Positions 7,592-15,781 of a stretch of DNA of 64,000 nt are shown one piece after another. The stretch is taken from the NCBI GenBank assembly GCA_041671525.1, contig JBAZBJ010000001.1, forward strand, positions 66,356 through 130,355. Direction: 5' to 3'. Position numbers and translations under genes: made by a program. A model generated the notes under the pieces. That model made no database searches. It had not been told where the DNA came from and saw nothing but the letters and a program-made list of their open reading frames with translations. Positions within the stretch are counted from its first letter, which is position 1, and the number at the start of each line of letters is the position of its first letter. This stretch comes from UBA11098 sp041671525 (lineage in GTDB: Bacteria; Patescibacteriota; Minisyncoccia; Moranbacterales; UBA2206).

Positions 7592-8653
7592 AAAGATGAA
7601 ATTAAGGATAAAATAATTTTGTTCGACGAAGTGACTTCTCTGGAAGGTTTGTTTTCAGCCTGGGAAGAATTCAAACGTGGCAAAGAAGGAAAACTGGATG
7701 TTCAGAAGTTTTTTATTGATCTGGAAAGAAACATTTTCGAACTTCACGAAAAAGTGAAAAGTGGAACTTATGAACATTCCGCTTACACGTCTTTTTTAGT
7801 TTGCGATCCGAAACTTCGCAATATAAACAAGGCTGAGGTCATGGACCGCGTCATGCATCATTCGATTGTGAAGCACATAGAGCCACTATTTGAGAAAAGC
7901 TTCATTTTTGATTCATATTCATCAAGAATGGGCAAGGGAACCCATCGCGGAGTGGAAAGACTGAGAAAGTTCTGCCTGAAATTAACAAGGAACGGAACCA
8001 GAACTGCATGGGCATTGAAATGCGATGTCAGAAAATTCTTCGATTCCATGGATCACGACCTGTTGATATCATTCCTGCGGGAGAAGGTCAAAGACGAGCA
8101 ATTGATGGAAATTATTGAAAAAATAATCCGCAGTTATCATACTGGTCCTGGGAAAGGCGTACCTCTCGGAAATCTTACAAGCCAGCTTTTTTCCAATGTA
8201 TATCTTGACAAGCTTGATCAGTTTATGAAAAGAGAATTGAGAGTCAAGCATTATTTGAGATATGCTGATGATTTTATTATTTTGGATACAGAAAAAGAGC
8301 GGCTGGAAAAATTGGTGCCGGTGATCAGTGATTTTCTGGAAAACAGTCTGCGGTTGCAATTGCATCCAAATAAACTGACGATAAGAAAAATTCATAGAGG
8401 AGTAGATTTCTTGGGTTATGTGGTGTATCCGACTCATAAAATATTGAGAACAAAAACCAGAAATAGAATGTTGAAAAAAATAGAAGCCAAGAAAAAGGAA
8501 CTGGATGCAGGAATAATCAGTGCCGAGGCTTTCGACAATACCTTGCAGTCTTATCTGGGCATGCTGACTCATTGCAGGGGAGCGGGAATAAGAAATGAAA
8601 TAGAAAGAATTACCGATGACTGGTGTTATCTTAATTTCATCGTTGAAGCTTAA
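7583..8653 (+). CDS. DGR reverse transcriptase
   Basis: A 356-residue group-II-intron-like reverse transcriptase. The catalytic YADD is at residues 227-230, the first catalytic aspartate is in LKCDVRKFFDSMDH, and the DGR-type GVPLGNLTSQ motif (in place of the QGxxxSP of other reverse transcriptases) is around 190-201. HRGVDFLGYVV follows the palm. No maturase or endonuclease domain is present, as usual for DGR enzymes. It copies the template RNA with adenine infidelity and delivers it to the variable repeats. Its start overlaps that of avd on the other strand; it is probably expressed by read-through from the template transcript or from a promoter inside avd. Confidence 0.95.
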   Translation: MVHKDEIKDKIILFDEVTSLEGLFSAWEEFKRGKEGKLDVQKFFIDLERNIFELHEKVKSGTYEHSAYTSFLVCDPKLRNINKAEVMDRVMHHSIVKHIEPLFEKSFIFDSYSSRMGKGTHRGVERLRKFCLKLTRNGTRTAWALKCDVRKFFDSMDHDLLISFLREKVKDEQLMEIIEKIIRSYHTGPGKGVPLGNLTSQLFSNVYLDKLDQFMKRELRVKHYLRYADDFIILDTEKERLEKLVPVISDFLENSLRLQLHPNKLTIRKIHRGVDFLGYVVYPTHKILRTKTRNRMLKKIEAKKKELDAGIISAEAFDNTLQSYLGMLTHCRGAGIRNEIERITDDWCYLNFIVEA

Positions 8654-8715
8654 TGAATACACAAAGCTCCCCACCAGCGATGACCTAAGGCCACCCGCAC
8701 GCCTTTCGGCGCACG

Positions 8716-8764
8716 ACCAACCACGGTGCTCTGGACGAGGAGCTTTCTGCCGTGGTTGGTTTTT
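8716..8764 (+). terminator. Rho-independent terminator after the reverse transcriptase
   Basis: A perfect 11-bp inverted repeat, ACCAACCACGG (8716-8726) and CCGTGGTTGGT (8750-8760), followed by TTTT. The loop can form a smaller hairpin. Confidence 0.75.
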
Positions 8765-8772
8765 ATGCCATG

Positions 8773-8795
8773 CCCCGCATTTTTATGCGGGGTTT
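8773..8795 (+). terminator. Second hairpin after the reverse transcriptase
   Basis: CCCCGCAT-TTTT-ATGCGGGG (8773-8792) with a short T run. It backs up the preceding terminator. Confidence 0.5.
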
Positions 8796-8836
8796 AGGCC
8801 ATTGAATTGTTAATTCTATTATAATGCTTTATCCTC

Positions 8837-8865
8837 AAAAATCAACCTTAAAAGGTTGATTTTTT
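8837..8865 (+). terminator. Terminator upstream of the first tyrosine recombinase
   Basis: AAAATCAACCTT paired with AAGGTTGATTTT followed by a T run, 29 bases upstream of the recombinase ATG. Symmetric enough to work in both directions. Confidence 0.7.
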
Positions 8866-8893
8866 GTCTTAATCCGATAATTGCTACAAAAAT

Positions 8894-9805
8894 ATGTCAT
8901 TATTTTTCAAACGGAAAACAATAACAATAAGGGAGGCGGGCAAGTTATACCTGGACCATTGCGAGGTGGAGAGTGAAATGTGCCCATCTTCGATTCAAAA
9001 ATATGCCACGATTATAAAATGGACGATAGATATAATCGGTGATGTGGAAGTGGGTAAAATAGACCCGGAGCATATCATTGCACTCAAGAAAGAATACTTG
9101 CGACGGGAATTGAAGCAAACCACAAAAGCCCATAATTTTTCAGTGGTCAGAAATCTGATGAGATTCTGCAAGGTGGAATTGTGTTTGGATGTCATGGATG
9201 CGGAAAAAATCAGGCGACCGAAGGTGCCGAAAAGAACAGTCGAATATCTTACTGAAAAAGAGCTGAAACAATTTTTCAAATCCATTGGAAAACGAAGTAT
9301 AAGAGATCTGAGATTCAGGGCACTGCTTTCAGTCCTGATATCGACCGGATGCAGAATAAGCGAAGCGTTGGATTTAAGGATCAAGGATATTAATTGGGAA
9401 AGCAGGGAGGCATCGGTGATTGGAAAAGGAAATAAGCAAAGAAAATTATATTTCACGAAATTGTCGCTCATCTGCATTAGTGATTATCTTGCAGGCAGAG
9501 GATATGAGGGCGAGTTCGTTTTTGTTGCCGAGTGCAAAAATAACCGATGGGACAGAAACGACGCCCAGAGGAATTTCAGGAATTACCGGAAAAAATCAGG
9601 TTTGGACAAGATATTTTCAGCTCACACCATCCGCCACAGTTTCGCCACCATACTGCTGAAGAAAGGCGTCGGTTTGGGGCATATTCAGGCCCTGCTGGGG
9701 CATTCAGACATCCAAACCACATGTAAGCACTACCTTGGCATATTGAGCGACAACGAAGCAAAACAAGCGCACGAAAAGAGCATGAGCAAGATCTCGTGGC
9801 TGTAA
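8894..9805 (+). CDS. Tyrosine recombinase (integrase/XerC-like)
   Basis: A 303-residue tyrosine recombinase with an N-terminal SAM-like DNA-binding domain (residues 10-100) and a complete catalytic set: Arg154 (TGCRISEAL), a lysine in GKGNKQRKL, His244-x-x-Arg247 (HTIRHSFAT), His270 (LGHSDIQTT) and nucleophile Tyr280 (HYLG). It cuts and rejoins DNA at specific sites. It stands alone between terminators, right after the DGR reverse transcriptase, so it may have mobilised the DGR island. Length fits XerC/D, but a chromosomal Xer role cannot be told from an element integrase here; a second recombinase lies at 37888. Confidence 0.9.
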   Translation: MSLFFKRKTITIREAGKLYLDHCEVESEMCPSSIQKYATIIKWTIDIIGDVEVGKIDPEHIIALKKEYLRRELKQTTKAHNFSVVRNLMRFCKVELCLDVMDAEKIRRPKVPKRTVEYLTEKELKQFFKSIGKRSIRDLRFRALLSVLISTGCRISEALDLRIKDINWESREASVIGKGNKQRKLYFTKLSLICISDYLAGRGYEGEFVFVAECKNNRWDRNDAQRNFRNYRKKSGLDKIFSAHTIRHSFATILLKKGVGLGHIQALLGHSDIQTTCKHYLGILSDNEAKQAHEKSMSKISWL

Positions 9806-9840
9806 TCGCATATGAGCATATATAGTTGGAATATAAGCAA

Positions 9841-9869
9841 AATAAAACGGGATAAAATCCCGTTTTATT
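9841..9869. terminator. Bidirectional terminator between convergent genes
   Basis: A perfect 13-bp inverted repeat AATAAAACGGGAT-AAA-ATCCCGTTTTATT. It separates the recombinase from the convergent secreted-protein gene and has T runs on both strands. Confidence 0.85.
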
Positions 9870-9890
9870 GCCAGTCATACAGAGATGCTC

Positions 9891-10421
9891 TTAGTAAAGT
9901 ATGCGGATTTCATCGAATCCGACTTTTGTCGAGCTTCCTTCGCAAGTTGCATCGGAAAGCCATGTGTTTCGGATGTCATACTTGGTTCCGGTTGGTACCC
10001 AGGCATCATAGTATGCGTTCTGGTTTACGGTCCATGAATACGAGCTGGCTCCGTTGTAAGTCATGAGATAAGGCGCTCGGGTCGTTGTTGCATTGACATT
10101 GGGTACGAACACATAGTGTACTCCGTTTTGAGCGGAATCCAGATTGTCCCATAGTGCCTGATTGCTGACCGAGCATCCGTTGTTATATGTCCATCTCATG
10201 CTGTTCGGACTGCAGCTTCCGCTGATATGCCCGCAATAACCAGCGCTTGTTGTCGTGTGCCAATATCCGCTAGGGCCATACTCACTGTAATAAGAACCGC
10301 TACTGGCGTAGTTGTAGGTTCCGGAAAGGGCATGTGCAGAATTGATGCCGCCGGCAAGCAGTGTCACCATCGCGATCATCGAGAAAAGCATTGCCCGCTT
10401 CGATGTTTTGAAGATTCTCAT
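9891..10421 (-). CDS. Secreted protein, golvesin C-terminal-like domain (tentative)
   Basis: A 176-residue protein with a basic N-terminus and hydrophobic core ending in AHA-L around residue 30, a standard signal peptide. The mature part is rich in Tyr, Ser, Asn and Gly. The C-terminal half (VHYVFVP...NATTTRAPY...WTVNQNAYYDAWVPTG...GFDEIRI) looks like the beta-sandwich domain of golvesin-type surface proteins, which ends in a similar DAV/DEI strand. Cys residues at about 63, 70, 84 and 161 may form disulfides. It lies downstream of another secreted protein on the same strand, so the two may form an operon and act at the cell surface. Family call is from pattern only. Confidence 0.65.
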   Translation of the reverse strand: MRIFKTSKRAMLFSMIAMVTLLAGGINSAHALSGTYNYASSGSYYSEYGPSGYWHTTTSAGYCGHISGSCSPNSMRWTYNNGCSVSNQALWDNLDSAQNGVHYVFVPNVNATTTRAPYLMTYNGASSYSWTVNQNAYYDAWVPTGTKYDIRNTWLSDATCEGSSTKVGFDEIRILY

Positions 10422-10457
10422 TTTTTTGTATTGAGATTAATAATTAAAGCCGGACGA

Positions 10458-11225
10458 CTAAAGACTCAGTGTATTGGTATAGCTTAGCAAGTCGCCTCCA
10501 CGGGTAAATCCGACCTGGATGAAAGGATGCATATCTTCGACTGTTTTGGAAGTATCCTCCCAGCGGAAGAAATAATTCACGCCTTCCTTGTCGCCGAAGC
10601 GTGAAGTCAGATCATCTAGCTTCACATCGGAAGCATTTGTTGCGATGAACTGGCGAGCCATTGTTTCCAATTCGTTCTTGGAGTAGCGAGCCGTAGTGTC
10701 ATATTCCTTCGGTGCTTCTCCTATGGCTAGTGGGCGAGGACCGAACTGAATGATTCTGTTATTTCTTGCATCCACATCGTATTGATCATAGTCAGTAGTA
10801 TAAAGTTCATCGGCTACAGTAGTGTTGTATACGGATTTGCCGGTGCTCTTGTAATTGACTGCAAGATCCTGCTTTTTCGCGAACTTCTTGATCTCATCAA
10901 CAGCTTTTTGTCTGTCTTTTTCCGGACGTGCGATCAATGCATCAATCTGGTCCTGTGTTTCTTTTTCGATTTTTTTCATTTTTTCAGCAGATTCTCCAGC
11001 AAATACTTTGCCTTGGGGAGTATCAACGAGCTGTCCCGTTTCTTGCTCTTGCTGTGATGCGACTCGCATTTTGTCCAATAGCGATTGGATTTTTTCCTGT
11101 ACGCTTTGCCCGCTTCCAGTGGAAGCGAAAGCACTAGTCACACCTATTCCCAAAGTCAGCACAAGAGCTGATGCTCCTGCAAGCTTCAGAAATTTCTTTT
11201 TTGAGTATTGAGTTTTCATAAGCAA
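10458..11225 (-). CDS. Secreted protein with YcdB/PepSY-like C-terminal domain
   Basis: A 255-residue exported protein. A lysine-rich N-terminus is followed by a hydrophobic stretch and cleavage-like site AFA-S around residue 34. Residues 40-120 are helical and charged and probably coiled. The C-terminal 90 residues (YSKNELETMARQFIA...FFRWED...PFIQVGFTRGGDLLSYTN) follow the helix-plus-sheet pattern of YcdB/PepSY repeats. Such domains are often thought to inhibit proteases or to act in cell-envelope proteins, but a role here is not shown. It is the first gene of a minus-strand pair with the golvesin-like protein. Confidence 0.65.
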   Translation of the reverse strand: MLMKTQYSKKKFLKLAGASALVLTLGIGVTSAFASTGSGQSVQEKIQSLLDKMRVASQQEQETGQLVDTPQGKVFAGESAEKMKKIEKETQDQIDALIARPEKDRQKAVDEIKKFAKKQDLAVNYKSTGKSVYNTTVADELYTTDYDQYDVDARNNRIIQFGPRPLAIGEAPKEYDTTARYSKNELETMARQFIATNASDVKLDDLTSRFGDKEGVNYFFRWEDTSKTVEDMHPFIQVGFTRGGDLLSYTNTLSL

Positions 11226-11776
11226 TACTTTGTTTAATGATTATTTTGATTTGCGCACTTTACCATTCGAGAATTCGGACGCTGATCGGTTAATTTTTTT
11301 GTCGCTTTTAAGTTTTGAAAGGCGACACCGATTCGACTGCCTGCAGGATTCGATGAGCTCGGTCGAATTACTGTCAGGCGAGCATCCAGGAATGGAGGAA
11401 TGGATGAAAGGCGCAAATCTTAAATTAGTATCTTCAGTATAAAACAATACCGGTCAATTTTATGTAAAGCTTGTATGCAATTTTTATCAACGGCTGAGCT
11501 CTTAAAGCCGTGCAGGCAAGCGCATCATCTTTACTGAAGTGTCAGCATGTTAGGATAGTTGAAGACTGAAGTCAAGTATAAAAAGTGGTTGATATATCTG
11601 GCATTTTCGTTTGGATTAATTGGCACTTTCAAGCCATAAAAAGCCTTATTATTTTTTTCGACGTTTAGTTATCCACTGTGCGAATATATAGCAAAAATCA
11701 TACAATAAGGAAAAATACCACAGAAAAGAATCGTTGTGATTTTGACTGTATTAATCGTTTGTGAGAAACTTCAGTT
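11226..11776. other. 551-base intergenic region without a supportable gene
   Basis: Divergent region between the secreted protein and mltG. It has several short inverted repeats (for example GTCGC...GCGAC around 11309-11333 and ATTCGAC...GTCGAAT) and an A/T-rich stretch before mltG. I see no promoter good enough to name and no convincing reading frame. Confidence 0.5.
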
Positions 11777-12760
11777 ATGAATACGAAGAAAACATTGATC
11801 ATCATATCTTCAGTGACCTTACTTATATTGGCCGGATTGTTCGCTGTGCAGTATTTATTTTTCGGAGCACCTCAATCGCAGGAGAAGAAAGAAGTTTTTA
11901 CGATAGGGTTGAAACAAAGCGAATCGCAAATTCTGGACAAGCTGAAATCTCAGGGTTTCATAAAAAATAAAGTTGCATTTAAAATTGTGCGATTCTTTAA
12001 AAAAGAAAGCATTGAGGCTGGTGGTTACAATGTTTCCAAAAATATGAGTGCGTGGCAGGTTGTCTCAAAACTCACTTCTGCTCCAGATATGAAATGGGTG
12101 GTGATTCCAGAAGGATATAGAAAAGAACAAATTGGAGAAAAGTTGGCAGAGACATTTGGTTGGAGTGATGAAGAACTTGATAAGTGGAATACGGAATATA
12201 CAAAAATGAGGATAGATTATATTGAAGGGACATATTTTCCTGATACTTATTTAATTCCAGTTGATGAAGGTGGATTTAAAATTGCCGAGAGGATGACTAG
12301 GCGTTTCGATGAAAAATTTGCTCCCTATATCAGCCAGTTTGCCGAGCAGAATATCGCCTGGACGACAGGGCTCAAGCTCGCTTCGATTATTCAAAGGGAG
12401 GCTGCCGGAAAAAACGATATGCCACTGATCGCCGGAATAATGTGGAACAGGCTTCTCGGAGGAATGAATTTGGAAATTGACGCCACCGTGCAATATGCCA
12501 GAGGTAAAACAGACACTGGATGGTGGGCACCTATAAAGGCTGATGATATCAGGAATATCGATTCTCTTTACAACACGTACAAAAACAAGGGGTTGCCGCC
12601 TTATCCGATAGATAACCCAGGACTTGAAGCGATCGATGCTGTTCTGCACCCAACGGAAACGGATTGCCTATTCTATCTGCATGACGGCGACAGACAGATC
12701 CACTGCGCGAAAACACTAGAAGAGCATCAGGCAAATATAGACAAATATCTCAAAAGTTAG
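11777..12760 (+). CDS. mltG: Endolytic murein transglycosylase MltG
   Basis: A 327-residue MltG (YceG-like) protein. One N-terminal membrane segment (residues 6-29) anchors it with the catalytic part outside. A LysM-like region (about 40-95) precedes the core, which has EGYRKEQI, EGTYFPDTY, the catalytic-glutamate region SIIQREA (about residue 210), GIMWNRL and IDATVQYA, then YNTY...GLPP.PI.NPG. It cleaves nascent glycan strands and helps set their length. Length is normal for the family. It is transcribed alone. A core cell-wall gene here means the accessory genes around it are interspersed with chromosome. Confidence 0.95.
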   Translation: MNTKKTLIIISSVTLLILAGLFAVQYLFFGAPQSQEKKEVFTIGLKQSESQILDKLKSQGFIKNKVAFKIVRFFKKESIEAGGYNVSKNMSAWQVVSKLTSAPDMKWVVIPEGYRKEQIGEKLAETFGWSDEELDKWNTEYTKMRIDYIEGTYFPDTYLIPVDEGGFKIAERMTRRFDEKFAPYISQFAEQNIAWTTGLKLASIIQREAAGKNDMPLIAGIMWNRLLGGMNLEIDATVQYARGKTDTGWWAPIKADDIRNIDSLYNTYKNKGLPPYPIDNPGLEAIDAVLHPTETDCLFYLHDGDRQIHCAKTLEEHQANIDKYLKS

Positions 12761-12785
12761 ACTTTGCATGGTGGATAACTCGGGC

Positions 12786-12813
12786 TTGACAAGGGGCACA
12801 TTTATGATAATAT
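12786..12813 (+). promoter_or_regulatory. Promoter of the AbiE-type operon
   Basis: TTGACA (12786-12791), 16-base spacer, TAATAT (12808-12813). Both boxes are close to consensus and the start site would lie about 35 bases before the antitoxin ATG. Confidence 0.8.
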
Positions 12814-12815
12814 TA

Positions 12816-12849
12816 TCCATATAGTTCCGCTTTTTAGGAATAATATGGA
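12816..12849 (+). promoter_or_regulatory. Operator-like palindrome of the AbiE-type operon
   Basis: TCCATATAGTTCC (12816-12828) and GGAATAATATGGA (12837-12849) are inverted repeats matching at 11 of 13 positions, directly at the predicted transcription start. AbiEi antitoxins of known systems bind inverted repeats at their own promoters and repress, so this is a natural autoregulatory site. Confidence 0.6.
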
Positions 12850-12855
12850 AAAAAT

Positions 12856-13473
12856 ATGCAATATTTAGAAACAAAGGACAATTTAAAGGGCTTTCTGGTT
12901 ATCTCCGTGGGAGATATTTTGAAGGTTGATTCCGACTTTCACAAGCAGCGATTAAGCGAATGGCAGAGGAAGGGATATATAAAAAAAATAGCCAAGGGCT
13001 ACTATATTTTTTCTGATTTGGAAATAAACGAATCGGTGCTGTTTATTATCGCAAACAAGGTTCTTGACCCGTCTTATGTTTCATTGGAAATGGCCCTGTC
13101 TTATTATGGTCTGATTCCTGAAAGCGTATACGGAGTCACTTCGGTCACATCAAGAAAGTCATACAAGATTTCTTCTCCGATTGGACGATTCAATTATCGT
13201 CAGATCAAGCCTGAGCTGATGTTTGGATATCAACTGGTTCAATATCAAAACCATATTTTCAAGATGGCTGAAATAGAAAAGGCTATTCTGGATTATTTCT
13301 ACATCAATTCAAAGCTCAATACTGAAGGCGAATTTGAAGAATTGAGAATCAACCAAGAGACATTTCAAGAAAAGGTTGATGTTGAAAAGTTGAGACATTA
13401 TTTGACATTGTTCAAGAACAAGGCACTGGAAAAAAGAGTTAATAAATTTATCGAATTTATCACATATGCTTAG
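12856..13473 (+). CDS. AbiEi-like antitoxin / winged-helix regulator
   Basis: A 205-residue protein. The first 60 residues form a winged-helix-like region (LSEWQRKGYIKKIAKGYYIFSD), the usual N-terminus of AbiEi antitoxins, followed by the conserved SLEMALSYYGLIPESVYGVTSVT region. In type IV toxin-antitoxin systems this protein counters the nucleotidyltransferase toxin and represses the operon. It has its own promoter and operator-like repeat just upstream. The toxin-type gene overlaps its 3' end: an ATG at 13466 lies within the antitoxin's last codons. Confidence 0.8.
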   Translation: MQYLETKDNLKGFLVISVGDILKVDSDFHKQRLSEWQRKGYIKKIAKGYYIFSDLEINESVLFIIANKVLDPSYVSLEMALSYYGLIPESVYGVTSVTSRKSYKISSPIGRFNYRQIKPELMFGYQLVQYQNHIFKMAEIEKAILDYFYINSKLNTEGEFEELRINQETFQEKVDVEKLRHYLTLFKNKALEKRVNKFIEFITYA

Positions 13474-13530
13474 TCTGCAAGAAATCGAAAGTATTATCCG
13501 GAAAACCTCAAGGATTTCAAGCGCAATATT

Positions 13531-14238
13531 TTGCGAGAGTATTTGCAATACAAAATTCTGCAAATCATTTTCAACTCGAAGTACGCAAGCAAGCTTTCAT
13601 TTCTGGGAGGCACGGCACTCAGAATCGTACACAATAATACGAGATTTTCAGAGGACCTTGATTTCGACAATTTCGGCCTGGAGGAAAAGGAATTCAGTGA
13701 GATATCATTGTTGGTCAAAAAGCAATTGGAGCTGGAAGGCTATGACGTGGAAGTTAGGAATGTGTACAAAGGAGCATATCGTTGTTATGTGAGAATTCCC
13801 AAGCTTCTTTTTGACAGCGGGCTTTCCGGATATGAAGAGGAAAAGATTCTGATTCAGCTAGACACTGCTCCACACGGATTTGAATATGAGCCGGACAGAG
13901 TGATTCTGAACAAGTTCGATGTTTTTACAGAAATCAGCGTTACGCCATTGGATATAATTTTGGCGCAGAAGATATTTGCGATTTTCAACCGCAAGGCTTT
14001 GAAGGGAAGAGACTTTTTCGATACGGTATTTCTTTTTTCTAAAGCGCAGCCGAATTACGATTATCTGCAATTGAAACTGGACGTCAAAAACGGGCAGCAA
14101 CTGAAAATGAAATTATTGACTCTCGATAAGGTTAATTTCAAAGAAATGGCAAAAGATGTGGAACCGTTCTTATTCAATGCAGATGATACGAAGATGATCA
14201 CGCTTTTCATGCCTTATATAAAAAATCTTGAGCTTTAG
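13531..14238 (+). CDS. AbiEii-like nucleotidyltransferase toxin, probably frame-shifted at its 5' end
   Basis: A 235-residue open frame with the family core: LGGTALR and RFSEDLDFD carry the nucleotidyltransferase residues, and later LAQKIFA..NRKALKGRDFFD is typical of AbiEii/AbiGii toxins. TTG 13531 is the first possible start in this frame. However, the 57 bases before it stay open and encode a family-like YYPENLKDFKRNIL, while the expected start ATG 13466 (overlapping the antitoxin stop) opens in another frame as MLSLQEIE. One missing base in the A run 13488-13490 would join the two. Either the gene is damaged, or a frameshift or alternative start rescues it, or this is a sequencing error. 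Confidence 0.75.
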   Translation: MREYLQYKILQIIFNSKYASKLSFLGGTALRIVHNNTRFSEDLDFDNFGLEEKEFSEISLLVKKQLELEGYDVEVRNVYKGAYRCYVRIPKLLFDSGLSGYEEEKILIQLDTAPHGFEYEPDRVILNKFDVFTEISVTPLDIILAQKIFAIFNRKALKGRDFFDTVFLFSKAQPNYDYLQLKLDVKNGQQLKMKLLTLDKVNFKEMAKDVEPFLFNADDTKMITLFMPYIKNLEL

Positions 14239-14241
14239 TAT

Positions 14242-14499
14242 ATGAATGAGGAACAAATCAAAAATTTATCAGACGATCTAAATACTGAGAACATAAATAA
14301 TCTTTTGCAATATAGGCAATCAAGTGTTATTTTCAAGGTTGAAATTCTGGCAGCTCATAATTCATGCGAAAAATGTAAAAGTCAGCAGGGTAAGATTTAT
14401 ACAGTGGAAGAGGCGATAAAAACTCGTCCTTTGCCATGCAAAGAGTGCGATCATGAAACGGGCTATTGCCGATGTACTTACATGCCGGTTATTGAGTAA
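14242..14499 (+). CDS. Small cysteine-rich protein
   Basis: An 85-residue protein, three bases after the AbiEii-like gene. Four cysteine pairs or near-pairs (CEKC, CKEC, CRC) in its C-terminal half suggest a bound zinc ion. The segment HNSCEKCKSQQGKIY resembles the C-terminal metal-binding part of some phage minor head proteins, but the resemblance is short. No known function. Confidence 0.6.
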   Translation: MNEEQIKNLSDDLNTENINNLLQYRQSSVIFKVEILAAHNSCEKCKSQQGKIYTVEEAIKTRPLPCKECDHETGYCRCTYMPVIE

Positions 14500-14512
14500 T
14501 GAAAAATATAAT

Positions 14513-14899
14513 ATGGAAAAAGATATTCCACAAATAATAAAAGAAGTCGGATTTGATTTTGACTGGGATGAACAAAAAGTTTGGAAACTCGATTTGTCTT
14601 TTTCCTTTATGGACACCTCGAAACTGATCTGGCATTTTGACGTACCATTTCTTTGGGAAAATGGTGGGGCATATAATCTTACGCCAAAAGAAGTCATAGA
14701 GAATCCTGAAAATCACAAGGATGAATATGACAGAACAATGAATGCTGATCTGAAATATCCCATCGATATCATGGAAAACAAAGGTAGGTGGCTTATTCTG
14801 GATGGATTGCACAGGCTCATGAAGGCTTCTATACTCGGGCAATACAAAGTCAATGTTAGAATAGTAGACAGAAGTAGAATACCTGAAATTTTAAAATAA
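14513..14899 (+). CDS. ParB/sulfiredoxin-like small protein (tentative)
   Basis: A 128-residue protein from ATG 14513; an upstream in-frame ATG (14453) would overlap the previous gene and is less likely. The region YPIDIMENKGRWLILDGLHRLMKASILG has the DG-x-HR motif of the ParB/sulfiredoxin nuclease-like fold, which binds nucleotides. The N-terminus is aromatic and unfamiliar. It sits four bases upstream of a methyltransferase gene, suggesting co-transcription. Specific role unknown. Confidence 0.55.
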   Translation: MEKDIPQIIKEVGFDFDWDEQKVWKLDLSFSFMDTSKLIWHFDVPFLWENGGAYNLTPKEVIENPENHKDEYDRTMNADLKYPIDIMENKGRWLILDGLHRLMKASILGQYKVNVRIVDRSRIPEILK

Positions 14900-14903
14900 T
14901 CTT

Positions 14904-15731
14904 ATGGAAAAAGAACCAAACCACAAAAAAGTGCCGAAGGGATTGGATATGTATTTCAATCGTAGCGTTGCTGAGAAATTTGCAGAGCTTGAGCAGAATG
15001 AAAAGAATTACAAAGTGGCTGAGATTGTTGATGATGTCATAATGTCGGAAATAAAAGGAATACAGGGTCAAATTTATTCCGCTGAGCTTGGTGGTGGAGC
15101 ACATCCCGACAGATATGATAAGTTATTCTCCAGACTCCTGACTGAGCCGAAAGGCCACATGGATTGGGTTGATATTTCTTCATATATGCTGGACTTGGCA
15201 AAAAACTATGTTGATAACGAAAAATACAAAGAGCGACTGGGCGTCATCAAATTCGTAGAAGACGGGATTCTAGAATATTTGGAAAAACTTCCTGCTGAAA
15301 AACTTGATCTGGCAATCATGAAATATACGATCGATCATATAGCTGATCTGGACAGATTGTTCAACTTACTTTCAGAGAAGCTTAAAACAGGAGGGAAAAT
15401 GGTTGCTTCGCTCGGAGTGTTGGATTCGCAATTGAAAAGCATCTCAACGAATGCCCGATTTTTATATAATGGAGAAGAATTCCCAGAAGACGAGGTTAGG
15501 ATTCTGAAAGACGGGGATAACTTTACGGTAAAGTTTTTCAAAGTCTCAGGCGATCCAAAATCAGGGTACTTGGAGGGAGCAGAAACTATAAAATATTATC
15601 ACTCAGAAGAAAAAATACGAGAACTTGCAAATAAATATAAACTGGACGTGTCGGTTGGTGATTGGAAAGAGATGTTGGGGGTTAAAGATGGAATCAGTCA
15701 GCTTATTTTAGTGCTAAGAAAAACAGTATAA
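14904..15731 (+). CDS. Class I SAM-dependent methyltransferase
   Basis: A 275-residue protein with a Rossmann-type methyltransferase core. YSAELGGGAHPDRY (about residues 58-71) fits the glycine-rich SAM-binding motif I, WVDISSYML the acidic motif II, and LDLAIMKYTIDHI motif IV. A helical N-terminus precedes the core. Substrate is unknown; small-molecule methylation is more likely than DNA methylation because no target-recognition domain is visible. Four bases separate it from the preceding gene. Confidence 0.8.
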   Translation: MEKEPNHKKVPKGLDMYFNRSVAEKFAELEQNEKNYKVAEIVDDVIMSEIKGIQGQIYSAELGGGAHPDRYDKLFSRLLTEPKGHMDWVDISSYMLDLAKNYVDNEKYKERLGVIKFVEDGILEYLEKLPAEKLDLAIMKYTIDHIADLDRLFNLLSEKLKTGGKMVASLGVLDSQLKSISTNARFLYNGEEFPEDEVRILKDGDNFTVKFFKVSGDPKSGYLEGAETIKYYHSEEKIRELANKYKLDVSVGDWKEMLGVKDGISQLILVLRKTV

Positions 15732-15781
15732 AATAAAAATCTTAATTATTTTTTCTAGGCTCTTGCTGAAAGTTATTTCGG

